This document shows positions 1 through 5,565 of a stretch of 5,565 nt of DNA, piece after piece. Both the position numbers and the translations under genes were made by a program. Every line of letters starts with the position of its first letter. Position 1 is the stretch's first letter. This stretch comes from Burkholderiales bacterium (GTDB lineage: Bacteria; Pseudomonadota; Gammaproteobacteria; Burkholderiales; Usitatibacteraceae), in NCBI GenBank assembly GCA_014378085.1, contig JACMOJ010000059.1, positions 1 through 5,565 of the forward strand, in the 5' to 3' direction. The notes under the pieces were generated by a model that saw only the letters and a program-made list of their open reading frames with translations, was not told the DNA's origin and searched no databases.

Positions 1-1319
1 AGCGGAATAATGAAATTGGTCGCTTCGGCGATGGGAATGAAACGATCCGGCCCGAGCACACCCATCGTTGGATGATGCCAGCGAATCAGGGCTTCTACAC
101 CGAGCATTTTGCCCGTGCTGAAGCCTATTTTCGGTTGGTAGTAGAGACGGAATTCATTGTTTTGCATGCCCGAACGCATGTCTTTTTCAATTTCAAATCG
201 CTCGACAGCGTCCTCTCCGAGATCGGCAGAATACTCACTGAAGCGCGCGCGACCCTGCGCCTTGGCGCGATACATTGCCATGTCAGCATTGGCCAGCAAT
301 GTCGGCACATCGGCCCCATCTGCAGGAAAGGTGGCGATGCCGATACTTCCGGTGACTTTGACCTCGTGGCCTTGGAGCTGGGCCGGCTCGCTGATGGTCG
401 CGAGCATTTTTGCCGCCAGCAACCCAAGGCTTGCCTTGTCACCGACCGCCTCGACCATCACGACGAATTCGTCGCCTCCCAAACGCGCCACCAGATCACT
501 GTCGCGAACGCTGGCACGCAGGCGACGGGCCATTTCACGAAGCAATTGATCACCTGTCGGGTGACCGAGTGTGTCGTTGATGGATTTGAAGTTATCCAGA
601 TCGATGAAAAATATCGCCAGCCGGTGCTTATTGCGCTCAGCCTTGTTCAAGGCTTGCTGAAGGGTATCGCTCAATGAAGCACGATTGGGCAGGCCGGTGA
701 GTGAATCGTGCGTGGCCATGTCCTGAATGGTCGCAAGCGCGTTGGACAGTTCCTCGTTGGCACGCAGAACGCGCGCGCGCATGGCACTGATGCGCGCACC
801 GATCCAGGCAAACGCGGGCAGAAGCAACGCCAGCCAAGCCCACTGATACCACTCGATAAGAACATCGACCTGTTGCGGTCGGAAGCTCATTAGCAAATTA
901 ATGACCAGCGCATAGCCGGCCAGCATAAACAAGGTCGTCATGACAAAGTCGCGCGGCTTGAAACGAAACACACCGAACAGCATTACCACCAGGCACCATG
1001 CCAGTGCCAAACTGCGATCGCGTTCGAAGTGATAGGCGATAAACATAATTATCGTAATCGCGGCTAATGTCTGCGCGAGTATCAGGCTGGAATCCGTCGC
1101 GCGCTTATTCAGCTCGAATTTGAACGCGACATAAAAGACCAAATTCACCATCACGATCAGCACAGCACTGGCGAGGGCACCGTTAAATCCGATCAACTTG
1201 ACGACGTAGCCCAGCAACAACAGTAAAAGCCCCAGCCCGTATGTCGCAATGCCCATCAGCGCGCCGCGTGCGCGAATTTCGGGTGGCGGGTCACCGAAGG
1301 CCCTCGCCAAGGTAATCAT
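1..1319 (-). CDS. Membrane-bound GGDEF-EAL c-di-GMP turnover protein, 3' part missing
   Basis: The first 439 codons of a protein predicted to make and/or degrade cyclic di-GMP at the inner membrane; the EAL domain continues past the left edge. Residues 22-177 hold about six hydrophobic helices (22-43, 47-67, 78-96, 103-119, 124-144, 158-177) of no family I recognise. A short linker (178-202) with helical, coiled-coil-like character joins them to a full GGDEF domain (about 203-362). The active-site motif G-G-D-E-F is at 281-285. D240, N248, D257 and D283 align with PleD D327, N335, D344 and E370, so the cyclase looks competent. The inhibitory I-site R-D-S-D (272-275) sits exactly five residues before GGDEF. 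The EAL domain opens with Y-Q-P-K (394-397) and an intact E-A-L (409-411), then F-I-P-I-A-E; the later metal-binding residues lie outside. The start is the only in-frame ATG before the first helix, as a TGA lies four codons upstream; it lacks a clear ribosome site. Which activity dominates cannot be decided here. Confidence 0.95.
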   Translation of the reverse strand, partial: MITLARAFGDPPPEIRARGALMGIATYGLGLLLLLLGYVVKLIGFNGALASAVLIVMVNLVFYVAFKFELNKRATDSSLILAQTLAAITIIMFIAYHFERDRSLALAWCLVVMLFGVFRFKPRDFVMTTLFMLAGYALVINLLMSFRPQQVDVLIEWYQWAWLALLLPAFAWIGARISAMRARVLRANEELSNALATIQDMATHDSLTGLPNRASLSDTLQQALNKAERNKHRLAIFFIDLDNFKSINDTLGHPTGDQLLREMARRLRASVRDSDLVARLGGDEFVVMVEAVGDKASLGLLAAKMLATISEPAQLQGHEVKVTGSIGIATFPADGADVPTLLANADMAMYRAKAQGRARFSEYSADLGEDAVERFEIEKDMRSGMQNNEFRLYYQPKIGFSTGKMLGVEALIRWHHPTMGVLGPDRFIPIAEATNFIIP

Positions 1320-1330
1320 GGAGTCGTCAT
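1316..1330 (-). CDS. Possible four-codon upstream ORF overlapping the GGDEF-EAL start
   Basis: An ATG at 1330 opens a frame of four codons (M-T-T-P) ending in TGA. That TGA overlaps the ATG of the GGDEF-EAL gene in an ATGA arrangement typical of translational coupling. The nearest purine-rich stretch (AGGA at 1350-1347) is 16 bases away, too far for a good ribosome site. No better one precedes the main start, so initiation is probably weak. It may be a coupling leader or chance. Confidence 0.2.
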   Translation of the reverse strand: MTTP

Positions 1331-1363
1331 TTCAATATTAGGAAGGTCCTGCGGACAGCTGAT

Positions 1364-1378
1364 ATTCTTATTCAGAAT
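1364..1378. repeat. Short inverted repeat ATTCT-N5-AGAAT in the GGDEF-EAL leader
   Basis: Two perfect 5-base arms flank a 5-base spacer in an AT-rich stretch. It lies between the candidate -10 element and the GGDEF-EAL start, where a repressor site or leader hairpin could act. Arms this short can arise by chance in AT-rich DNA. Confidence 0.2.
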
Positions 1379-1388
1379 TTACGCGGAA

Positions 1389-1397
1389 AGAATAACA
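1389..1397 (-). promoter_or_regulatory. Candidate extended -10 promoter element for the GGDEF-EAL gene
   Basis: On the minus strand TGTTATTCT fits an extended -10 (TG, one base, then TATTCT with 4 of 6 consensus matches). The best -35 is poor: GGGTCA with an 18-base gap. It would give a leader of roughly 60 bases before the ATG at 1319. It is the best sigma-70-like match I found in the gap, but weak. Confidence 0.25.
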
Positions 1398-1488
1398 GGG
1401 ATTTCTGAGCCGTGACCCGGATTCACAAAAGTTCATGAAAATCTGGCGCGCTTGGCAACGAGCTGATGCCGACATTCAAAATCGACGC

Positions 1489-1500
1489 CATGTCGACATG
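1489..1500. promoter_or_regulatory. Perfect 12-base palindrome, possible operator
   Basis: CATGTCGACATG reads identically on both strands. It lies about 170 bases upstream of the GGDEF-EAL start and about 120 bases beyond the permease stop. A related GCCGACAT occurs about 20 bases away at 1468-1475. Perfect symmetry would suit a dimeric regulator, but I do not recognise it as the site of a named protein, and its distance from the candidate promoter is large. Confidence 0.25.
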
Positions 1501-1559
1501 CGCAATGCCACGACGTCTGATTTTTGATTTGGGTGTTTGCCGGCATGCAGCTGCTTTGA

Positions 1560-1597
1560 GCCTGGTCCTCTCACCATTAAGCCAGGCGGAATGCCTG
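1560..1597 (-). repeat. Two overlapping, mutually exclusive short hairpins after the permease gene
   Basis: In the minus-strand transcript CAGGC (1597-1593) can pair with GCCTG (1587-1583) across a 5-base loop. Alternatively GCCTGG (1587-1582) can pair with CCAGGC (1565-1560) across a 16-base loop. The middle arm is shared, so only one hairpin can form at a time. Neither is followed by a T-run, so this is not a standard intrinsic terminator. It could stabilise the 3' end of the pump mRNA or be chance; arms this short are weak evidence. Confidence 0.3.
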
Positions 1598-1622
1598 CCG
1601 AAAGTTGCGCGGCACTGGCATC

Positions 1623-4600
1623 CTACCTGTTCCGTGGTGCAACGGTGACCACGCCATCTGGGGCCGGACCAATGCCACCTACACGGCGTCCTGTCAACAA
1701 CGTATATAGTTTTTTCAGCAGCCGATAGATAAATCGCACGAACAACAGCGTCAGTACAGCTTCAGCGAGTGTTATAACGAAAGCGTTGAACGCATTCCAG
1801 CGCAACTGGCGGGTGTGGAATTTGGCGATCGCGCCATCGCGGGCGATTTCGATGCTGTCATAGAACGTTGGTACGACCAGCAACGTGAGTATGGTGGAGG
1901 TAATAGTCCCGCCAATGATGGCAATGGCCATCGGCCGGTAGAATTCTCCGCCCTCGCCCATGCCGATGGCGACCGGCAACATGCCCGCAATCAGTGCAAA
2001 CGTGGTCATCAGAATCGGACGCAAACGCACGCGGCCGGCGTGCATCAGCGCGTCTTCGCGGCTGATACCCTGCTCTTCCTCTTTGCGCGCGCAATCGAGT
2101 AACAGAATCGCGTTTTTGGCAACCAGGCCCATGAGCATAATGATGCCGATAAAACTCATTAAATTAAGCGTACTTCTAGTGAGCAATAACGCGAGGACGA
2201 CGCCAATGAGACTCAACGGCAACGACAGCATGATCGGAAGCGGTGCCGTAAAAGACCCAAATTGAATCACCAGCGTGAAATACATCAGACCGATGCCCAG
2301 TAGCAGGGCAATGCCCATCTCGGTGAACACTTCGCTCTGGTCGCGCGATGCACCACCGAGTTCAAGTCCGTAGCCCGCCGGGAAATCGATCTGCTTGGCG
2401 ATCTTCATCGCGTCTGCCGTCACCTCGCCGGGCGAGCGCCCCTGCGCATTGGCTGAAACAGCAATCATTCGCTTGCCATCCGAGTGTTCGATCTGTGCGG
2501 GGCCCTTACCCATGGTGACGGTGGCGATCTGGTCGAGCGGCACCATCATATTGCTGCTGCCGACGGCAATAGGCAGATGCTCGATATTGGCTGCGTTAAC
2601 CCGATCATCCGGATGCAGACGCACCGCGACATCGCGTGATTCGCCGGTTGGATCCACCCAGTCTCCCACCTCGACACCGGCAAACGCGACGCGCAATGCC
2701 TGCGCGGTGTCTCCAACTGATATACCGAGCGAGTTCGCCAGTCCGCGATTGAGCTCAATCCGCAGTTCGTCTTTCGGGTCCTGTTGCGAAAGTCCGACAT
2801 CAACCGCGCCAGGTACCTTGGAAAGTTTCTCCATGAAGTCGCCGGTGATGGCCATCAGCCGCCGCGAATCCGGTCCCGAAAACAAGATTTGCACGGGTTT
2901 TTGAGCGCCCATGTTCAGATCATCCAGCACTGTGTATTCGGCACCGACAATCTGCAGCATTAGTTTGCGCAGATCAACCGCAATCTCGCTGCCGTCCCGC
3001 TGCCGCTTGGTGCTTTTTCCAATGTCAACGTAAACACGACCGCCACCGGCATTTACGCTGCTGTTGGTCGCCACGGTTTCCGGCATCGAGCGCGCGAGCT
3101 CGGCCGCTTTTTCGACTTTTAAGCGCGCATATTCGAGGCTGGCGCTCGACGGAACGCGAACGTCAATCGCGAGCGCGTCGCCGTCGGCTTTTGGCAGGAA
3201 ACTTGAGCCGCCCACAAAGTAGTGCAGCGCGAGCGCACCAACGAACGCAATGCCCGCAATCGCCGCCATGGAGCGGCGGTGATGCAGTGCCCAAGCAATC
3301 ACGTTGGCATAGCGGTTTGACTGGTGATCAAACCATATATTGAATTTCGACAGCCACTGGCTCAAGCCTTTCTTGGGACGGTCACGGTAACCGATCGGGT
3401 CACCCCAATACGCAGATAACATTGGATCAAGCGTAAAGGAAATAAACAGGCTCACAAGCACCGAGGTCGCGACAGTCAACGCAAAGGGCCGGAACCATTC
3501 ACCGGCGCCACCTCCCATAAAGGCGACCGGAATAAACACTGCAATAATCGAGAACGTGGTGGCCGTCACTGCAAGGCCGATTTCGGCCGTGCCCGCACTG
3601 GCTGCTGTGCGCCGGTCCGCGCCCATTTCCATATGGCGGACGATATTTTCACGCACCACGATGGCATCGTCGATCAACACCCCGATCGCCAGCGAGAGCC
3701 CCAGCAATGTCATGAAATTAAGCGTGAATCCGCAGGCCCACACCGCGATAAATGCGGCGATCACCGAGGTCGGCAAGGCTAGCGCAGTAATTAGCGTGGA
3801 GCGCCATGAATTAAGAAACGCGTACACCACAAAAATCGTCAGCACCGCGCCGAACAGTAACGCCTCGATTACATTCGTCAAGCTGCCTTGTGCGTTTTTG
3901 CCGCCGTCCTGCGTAACTTCAAGCTTGGTGCCCTTTGGTATTGTCTTGTTAATCTCTTCGACCGCCTTGCGAATCTTGTTGGCCACGGTAACCGTGCTGG
4001 CGTCGCGTGAGCGGGTCACGGAGATACCGACGTTTGGCAGGCCGTTGCGCAAGCTGAAACCTGCGAGTTCCGCAAAACCATCCGCAATGGTCGCGACTTG
4101 ACCGAGCCGTACCAACTCATTGCCGCGGCGCTTAAGGACGATTTGCTCGAACTCAGCCGGGGACTCGATACGACCGACGAGGCGAATGCTCTGCTCGTCA
4201 AGCGGGCCCCGCACGCGTCCAACTGGCGCGGTGGTGTTCTGCGCACGCAGCGCAGCGACAACCTCGGTCACCGAGACATTGAACTCACGCAATTTCTCCG
4301 CCCGCAACAACACAGAAAGCTCGCGACGAAGCGAGCCATTCACGTTAACCGTCGCGACGCCGTCGATGGCGCGGAATTTGTCCGCGAGCACGTCTTCGGC
4401 AAGCCGCGAGATCTCTGCATGCGTTTGTGCCGACGACGACAGCGCCATCTGCATGATCGGCTGCGTACCGGGATCGATGCGCCGCAGGATGGGCTCGCGC
4501 ATTTCGATCGGCAGCTTGTGTCGCACGGAGGCAATCGAGTTGCGAATTTCATCGGACGCTTCGATCATGTTTTTCTTGAAATTGAAGATGATCACGATGC

Positions 4601-4868
4601 TTGCCGCGCTCTCCCTGGCAGTGGATTTGATTTGATAGACCTGCGAAATACTTTGAAGAGATTTTTCAACGCGATTGATTATCTCGCGCTCGACCGTTTC
4701 GGGCGATGCGCCCGGATACGGGATATTGACGACGATCACCGGCTGTTCTACATCGGGATTCTGATTGACACGCAAGTTCTTGAGCGCCATCAGGCCAAAC
4801 ACCATCAGCATGATGATGATGACGACCGTTGTAACGGGCCGCTTGATACTGAAATCGGAGAGGAACAT
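1623..4868 (-). CDS. RND efflux permease, HAE1 type (inner-membrane proton/substrate antiporter)
   Basis: This is a complete 1081-residue inner-membrane RND transporter that exports substrates using the proton gradient, working with the adaptor encoded just upstream. The N-terminus (F-S-I-K-R-P-V) and TM1 (about 10-29) are typical. The large periplasmic loops span about 30-333 and 552-849. Predicted helices are TM2-6 at 333-352, 358-378, 385-405, 431-452 and 462-484, TM7 at 534-551, and TM8-12 at 850-868, 875-896, 902-925, 950-969 and 979-1001. The proton-relay residues are all present: D400 and D401 (I-D-D-A-I-V-V), K918 (L-V-A-K-N-A), R948 and T955 (R-L-R-P-I-L-M-T-T), matching AcrB D407, D408, K940, R971 and T978. 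The G-E-F-Y-R-P-M loop before TM12 is common in the wider HAE1 family. Two oddities: a tail of about 80 residues after TM12 carries another hydrophobic helix (1026-1048), and the Phe-rich pocket of AcrB is not conserved. The start is supported by an AAGGGA site and by the canonical N-terminus. Substrate is unknown; a drug or other hydrophobic compound is the family expectation. Confidence 0.97.
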   Translation of the reverse strand: MFLSDFSIKRPVTTVVIIIMLMVFGLMALKNLRVNQNPDVEQPVIVVNIPYPGASPETVEREIINRVEKSLQSISQVYQIKSTARESAASIVIIFNFKKNMIEASDEIRNSIASVRHKLPIEMREPILRRIDPGTQPIMQMALSSSAQTHAEISRLAEDVLADKFRAIDGVATVNVNGSLRRELSVLLRAEKLREFNVSVTEVVAALRAQNTTAPVGRVRGPLDEQSIRLVGRIESPAEFEQIVLKRRGNELVRLGQVATIADGFAELAGFSLRNGLPNVGISVTRSRDASTVTVANKIRKAVEEINKTIPKGTKLEVTQDGGKNAQGSLTNVIEALLFGAVLTIFVVYAFLNSWRSTLITALALPTSVIAAFIAVWACGFTLNFMTLLGLSLAIGVLIDDAIVVRENIVRHMEMGADRRTAASAGTAEIGLAVTATTFSIIAVFIPVAFMGGGAGEWFRPFALTVATSVLVSLFISFTLDPMLSAYWGDPIGYRDRPKKGLSQWLSKFNIWFDHQSNRYANVIAWALHHRRSMAAIAGIAFVGALALHYFVGGSSFLPKADGDALAIDVRVPSSASLEYARLKVEKAAELARSMPETVATNSSVNAGGGRVYVDIGKSTKRQRDGSEIAVDLRKLMLQIVGAEYTVLDDLNMGAQKPVQILFSGPDSRRLMAITGDFMEKLSKVPGAVDVGLSQQDPKDELRIELNRGLANSLGISVGDTAQALRVAFAGVEVGDWVDPTGESRDVAVRLHPDDRVNAANIEHLPIAVGSSNMMVPLDQIATVTMGKGPAQIEHSDGKRMIAVSANAQGRSPGEVTADAMKIAKQIDFPAGYGLELGGASRDQSEVFTEMGIALLLGIGLMYFTLVIQFGSFTAPLPIMLSLPLSLIGVVLALLLTRSTLNLMSFIGIIMLMGLVAKNAILLLDCARKEEEQGISREDALMHAGRVRLRPILMTTFALIAGMLPVAIGMGEGGEFYRPMAIAIIGGTITSTILTLLVVPTFYDSIEIARDGAIAKFHTRQLRWNAFNAFVITLAEAVLTLLFVRFIYRLLKKLYTLLTGRRVGGIGPAPDGVVTVAPRNR

Positions 4869-4871
4869 GGC

Positions 4872-5565
4872 TTATTTCCCTTTAGCGGCGACTGGCGCGG
4901 GTGCGGGTGCACTCGCCACAGGCGCAGTGGTAGGCGTTGCGACGGCACTTGCGGTGTTCATCGCGACGACCTGCCCGTCTTTCAATGTCGCTGCCGGGTA
5001 ACGAATCACGCTGTCCCCCTCGGCCACGCCGCTGACCACAACGAAATCGCCACTGCGCGGATCGCGCTCGCCGATGACGACAGCCGTTTTCTGCAGCTTG
5101 TTGTCTTTCATGCGCCATACGGACGCGCTGTCGCCATCGCGCACCAGTGCCGTCGCGGCAATGGTGAGGCTGGTCCTGCTGGCGGCCTCGATGCGGCCTT
5201 CGGCATACAACCCGGCCAGCTTCGGCTGTTTTTCGCCGGCAAAATCAACCAGCACCTCGACCTGTCGCGTGACAGCGTTGGCCGAAGGATTGACACGTCG
5301 AACCTTGCCGGCAAACTCCTGATCGCCATAGCCGTTGACGCGAAAACCCACGGGCTGCCCCGCTTTGATGTCGCCGATATTGTCGGCAGACACCATGCCT
5401 ACGAAACGCATGCTGGTCGGGTCGATCACCTTGAGCAGTTCCTTGCCTACCTGTGCCGTGTCGCCGGCGGAGACCTTACGATCACTGACAATGCCATCGA
5501 ACGGCGCACGGGCTTCGGTGCGCTGCAACTGTTGGCGAGCCTGCACGGCACGCGCCTTGGCGCCC
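4872..5565 (-). CDS. RND efflux periplasmic adaptor subunit (membrane fusion protein), 5' part missing
   Basis: This is the C-terminal 230 residues of a periplasmic adaptor that links an RND permease to an outer-membrane channel. The reading frame is open to the right edge, so the true start, signal peptide or lipobox and first hairpin helix are outside the window; a GTG at 5546 is internal. Visible residues 1-15 look like the end of the coiled-coil hairpin (Ala/Arg/Gln-rich). Residues 16-47 are the second lipoyl half-motif (T-E-A-R-A-P-F-D-G-I-V, then V-S-A-G-D). Residues 51-125 fit the beta-barrel, and about 126-202 the membrane-proximal domain, ending in a typical G-V-A-E-G-D-S-V-I run. 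Residues 203-230 are an Ala/Pro/Thr/Val-rich tail ending in K-G-K, probably disordered. The TAA stop lies 3 bases before the permease ATG, which supports co-transcription and a shared pump. The family call is secure; the substrate cannot be read from this part. Confidence 0.95.
   Translation of the reverse strand, partial: GAKARAVQARQQLQRTEARAPFDGIVSDRKVSAGDTAQVGKELLKVIDPTSMRFVGMVSADNIGDIKAGQPVGFRVNGYGDQEFAGKVRRVNPSANAVTRQVEVLVDFAGEKQPKLAGLYAEGRIEAASRTSLTIAATALVRDGDSASVWRMKDNKLQKTAVVIGERDPRSGDFVVVSGVAEGDSVIRYPAATLKDGQVVAMNTASAVATPTTAPVASAPAPAPVAAKGK
4877..4882 (-). promoter_or_regulatory. Ribosome binding site of the RND permease
   Basis: On the minus strand AAGGGA lies 8 bases before the permease ATG (4868-4866). 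It sits inside the last codons of the adaptor gene, upstream of its TAA stop, so permease translation is probably coupled to adaptor translation. It also supports the chosen permease start. Confidence 0.7.

Larger units (their letters stand above)
1320..1622. other. Non-coding gap between the RND permease and the GGDEF-EAL gene
   Basis: These 303 bases follow the permease stop (TAG) and precede the GGDEF-EAL start. Short open frames on either strand have no ribosome binding site or recognisable protein, so I call none apart from the tiny upstream ORF listed separately. The stretch holds overlapping short hairpins just after the permease (1560-1597), a perfect 12-base palindrome (1489-1500), a weak extended -10 candidate (1389-1397) and a small inverted repeat (1364-1378). 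No hairpin followed by a T-run was found on the minus strand, so if the pump operon ends here its terminator is not an obvious intrinsic one. Confidence 0.7.

Noticed and set aside
72..677. A 201-codon open frame on the plus strand
   Set aside because: It is antisense to the GGDEF-EAL gene, whose minus-strand frame shows complete domain motifs. The plus-strand translation has no recognisable domain and reflects the complement of GC-rich codons.
766..808. Runs of alternating GC (GCGCGC) suggesting a special DNA structure
   Set aside because: They lie in Arg/Ala codons of the linker between the membrane helices and the GGDEF domain, and are explained by codon use in GC-rich DNA.
1466..1648. 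Short plus-strand open frames of about 60 codons in the gap (1466-1648 and 1537-1728)
   Set aside because: No ribosome binding site, no recognisable protein, and both run into the permease 3' end in antisense. They are not supported as genes.
3556..4101. A 181-codon open frame on the plus strand inside the permease gene
   Set aside because: It is antisense to the transmembrane core of the RND permease, which is continuous and fully conserved there; the antisense product looks like no known family.
4120..4635. A 171-codon open frame on the plus strand
   Set aside because: It is antisense to the first periplasmic loop of the permease. Its composition (Arg/Ser-rich, no domain) is typical of a shadow frame.
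5544..5546. GTG as the start of the adaptor gene
   Set aside because: The frame stays open to the window edge, and the residues at this point belong to the coiled-coil hairpin, so this is an internal valine codon.
1..5565. CRISPR arrays, tRNA or rRNA genes, insertion sequences, toxin-antitoxin or phage genes
   Set aside because: No regularly spaced repeats, transposase motifs, terminal inverted repeats or RNA gene signatures were seen; nearly all bases are covered by three recognisable genes.

Overview
The window comes from a Gram-negative bacterium. It encodes a tripartite-type RND efflux pair (periplasmic adaptor plus inner-membrane permease) and a membrane-bound GGDEF-EAL protein. Protein style, moderately high GC and gene arrangement fit a proteobacterium, most likely a gammaproteobacterium. 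That placement is an impression from the sequence; no marker gene here fixes the taxon.

All three genes lie on the minus strand and read from right to left. (1) 5565-4872 is the C-terminal part of an RND periplasmic adaptor whose beginning lies beyond the right edge. (2) 4868-1623 is a complete 1081-residue RND permease of the HAE1 type. It starts 3 bases after the adaptor stop codon, so the two are almost certainly one operon. (3) 1622-1320 is a 303-base non-coding gap with several small palindromes and hairpins, a weak candidate promoter and a four-codon upstream ORF. (4) 1319-1 is the first 439 codons of a c-di-GMP turnover protein with six predicted membrane helices, a complete GGDEF domain and the start of an EAL domain that runs off the left edge.

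The adaptor and permease should form an energy-driven export pump: the permease uses the proton gradient, and the adaptor bridges to an outer-membrane channel. No outer-membrane factor gene is present, so the channel is encoded upstream of the window or elsewhere. The GGDEF-EAL gene has the same orientation but is separated by a gap large enough for its own promoter. A functional link to the pump is possible but not shown.

Most of the window is ordinary, recognisable biology. The points most worth a second look are the extra C-terminal hydrophobic helix on the permease, the loss of the phenylalanine cluster that lines the drug pocket in AcrB, the unrecognised six-helix sensor region of the GGDEF-EAL protein, and the small palindromic elements between the pump and that gene. 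I found no clear evidence of a previously undescribed system.
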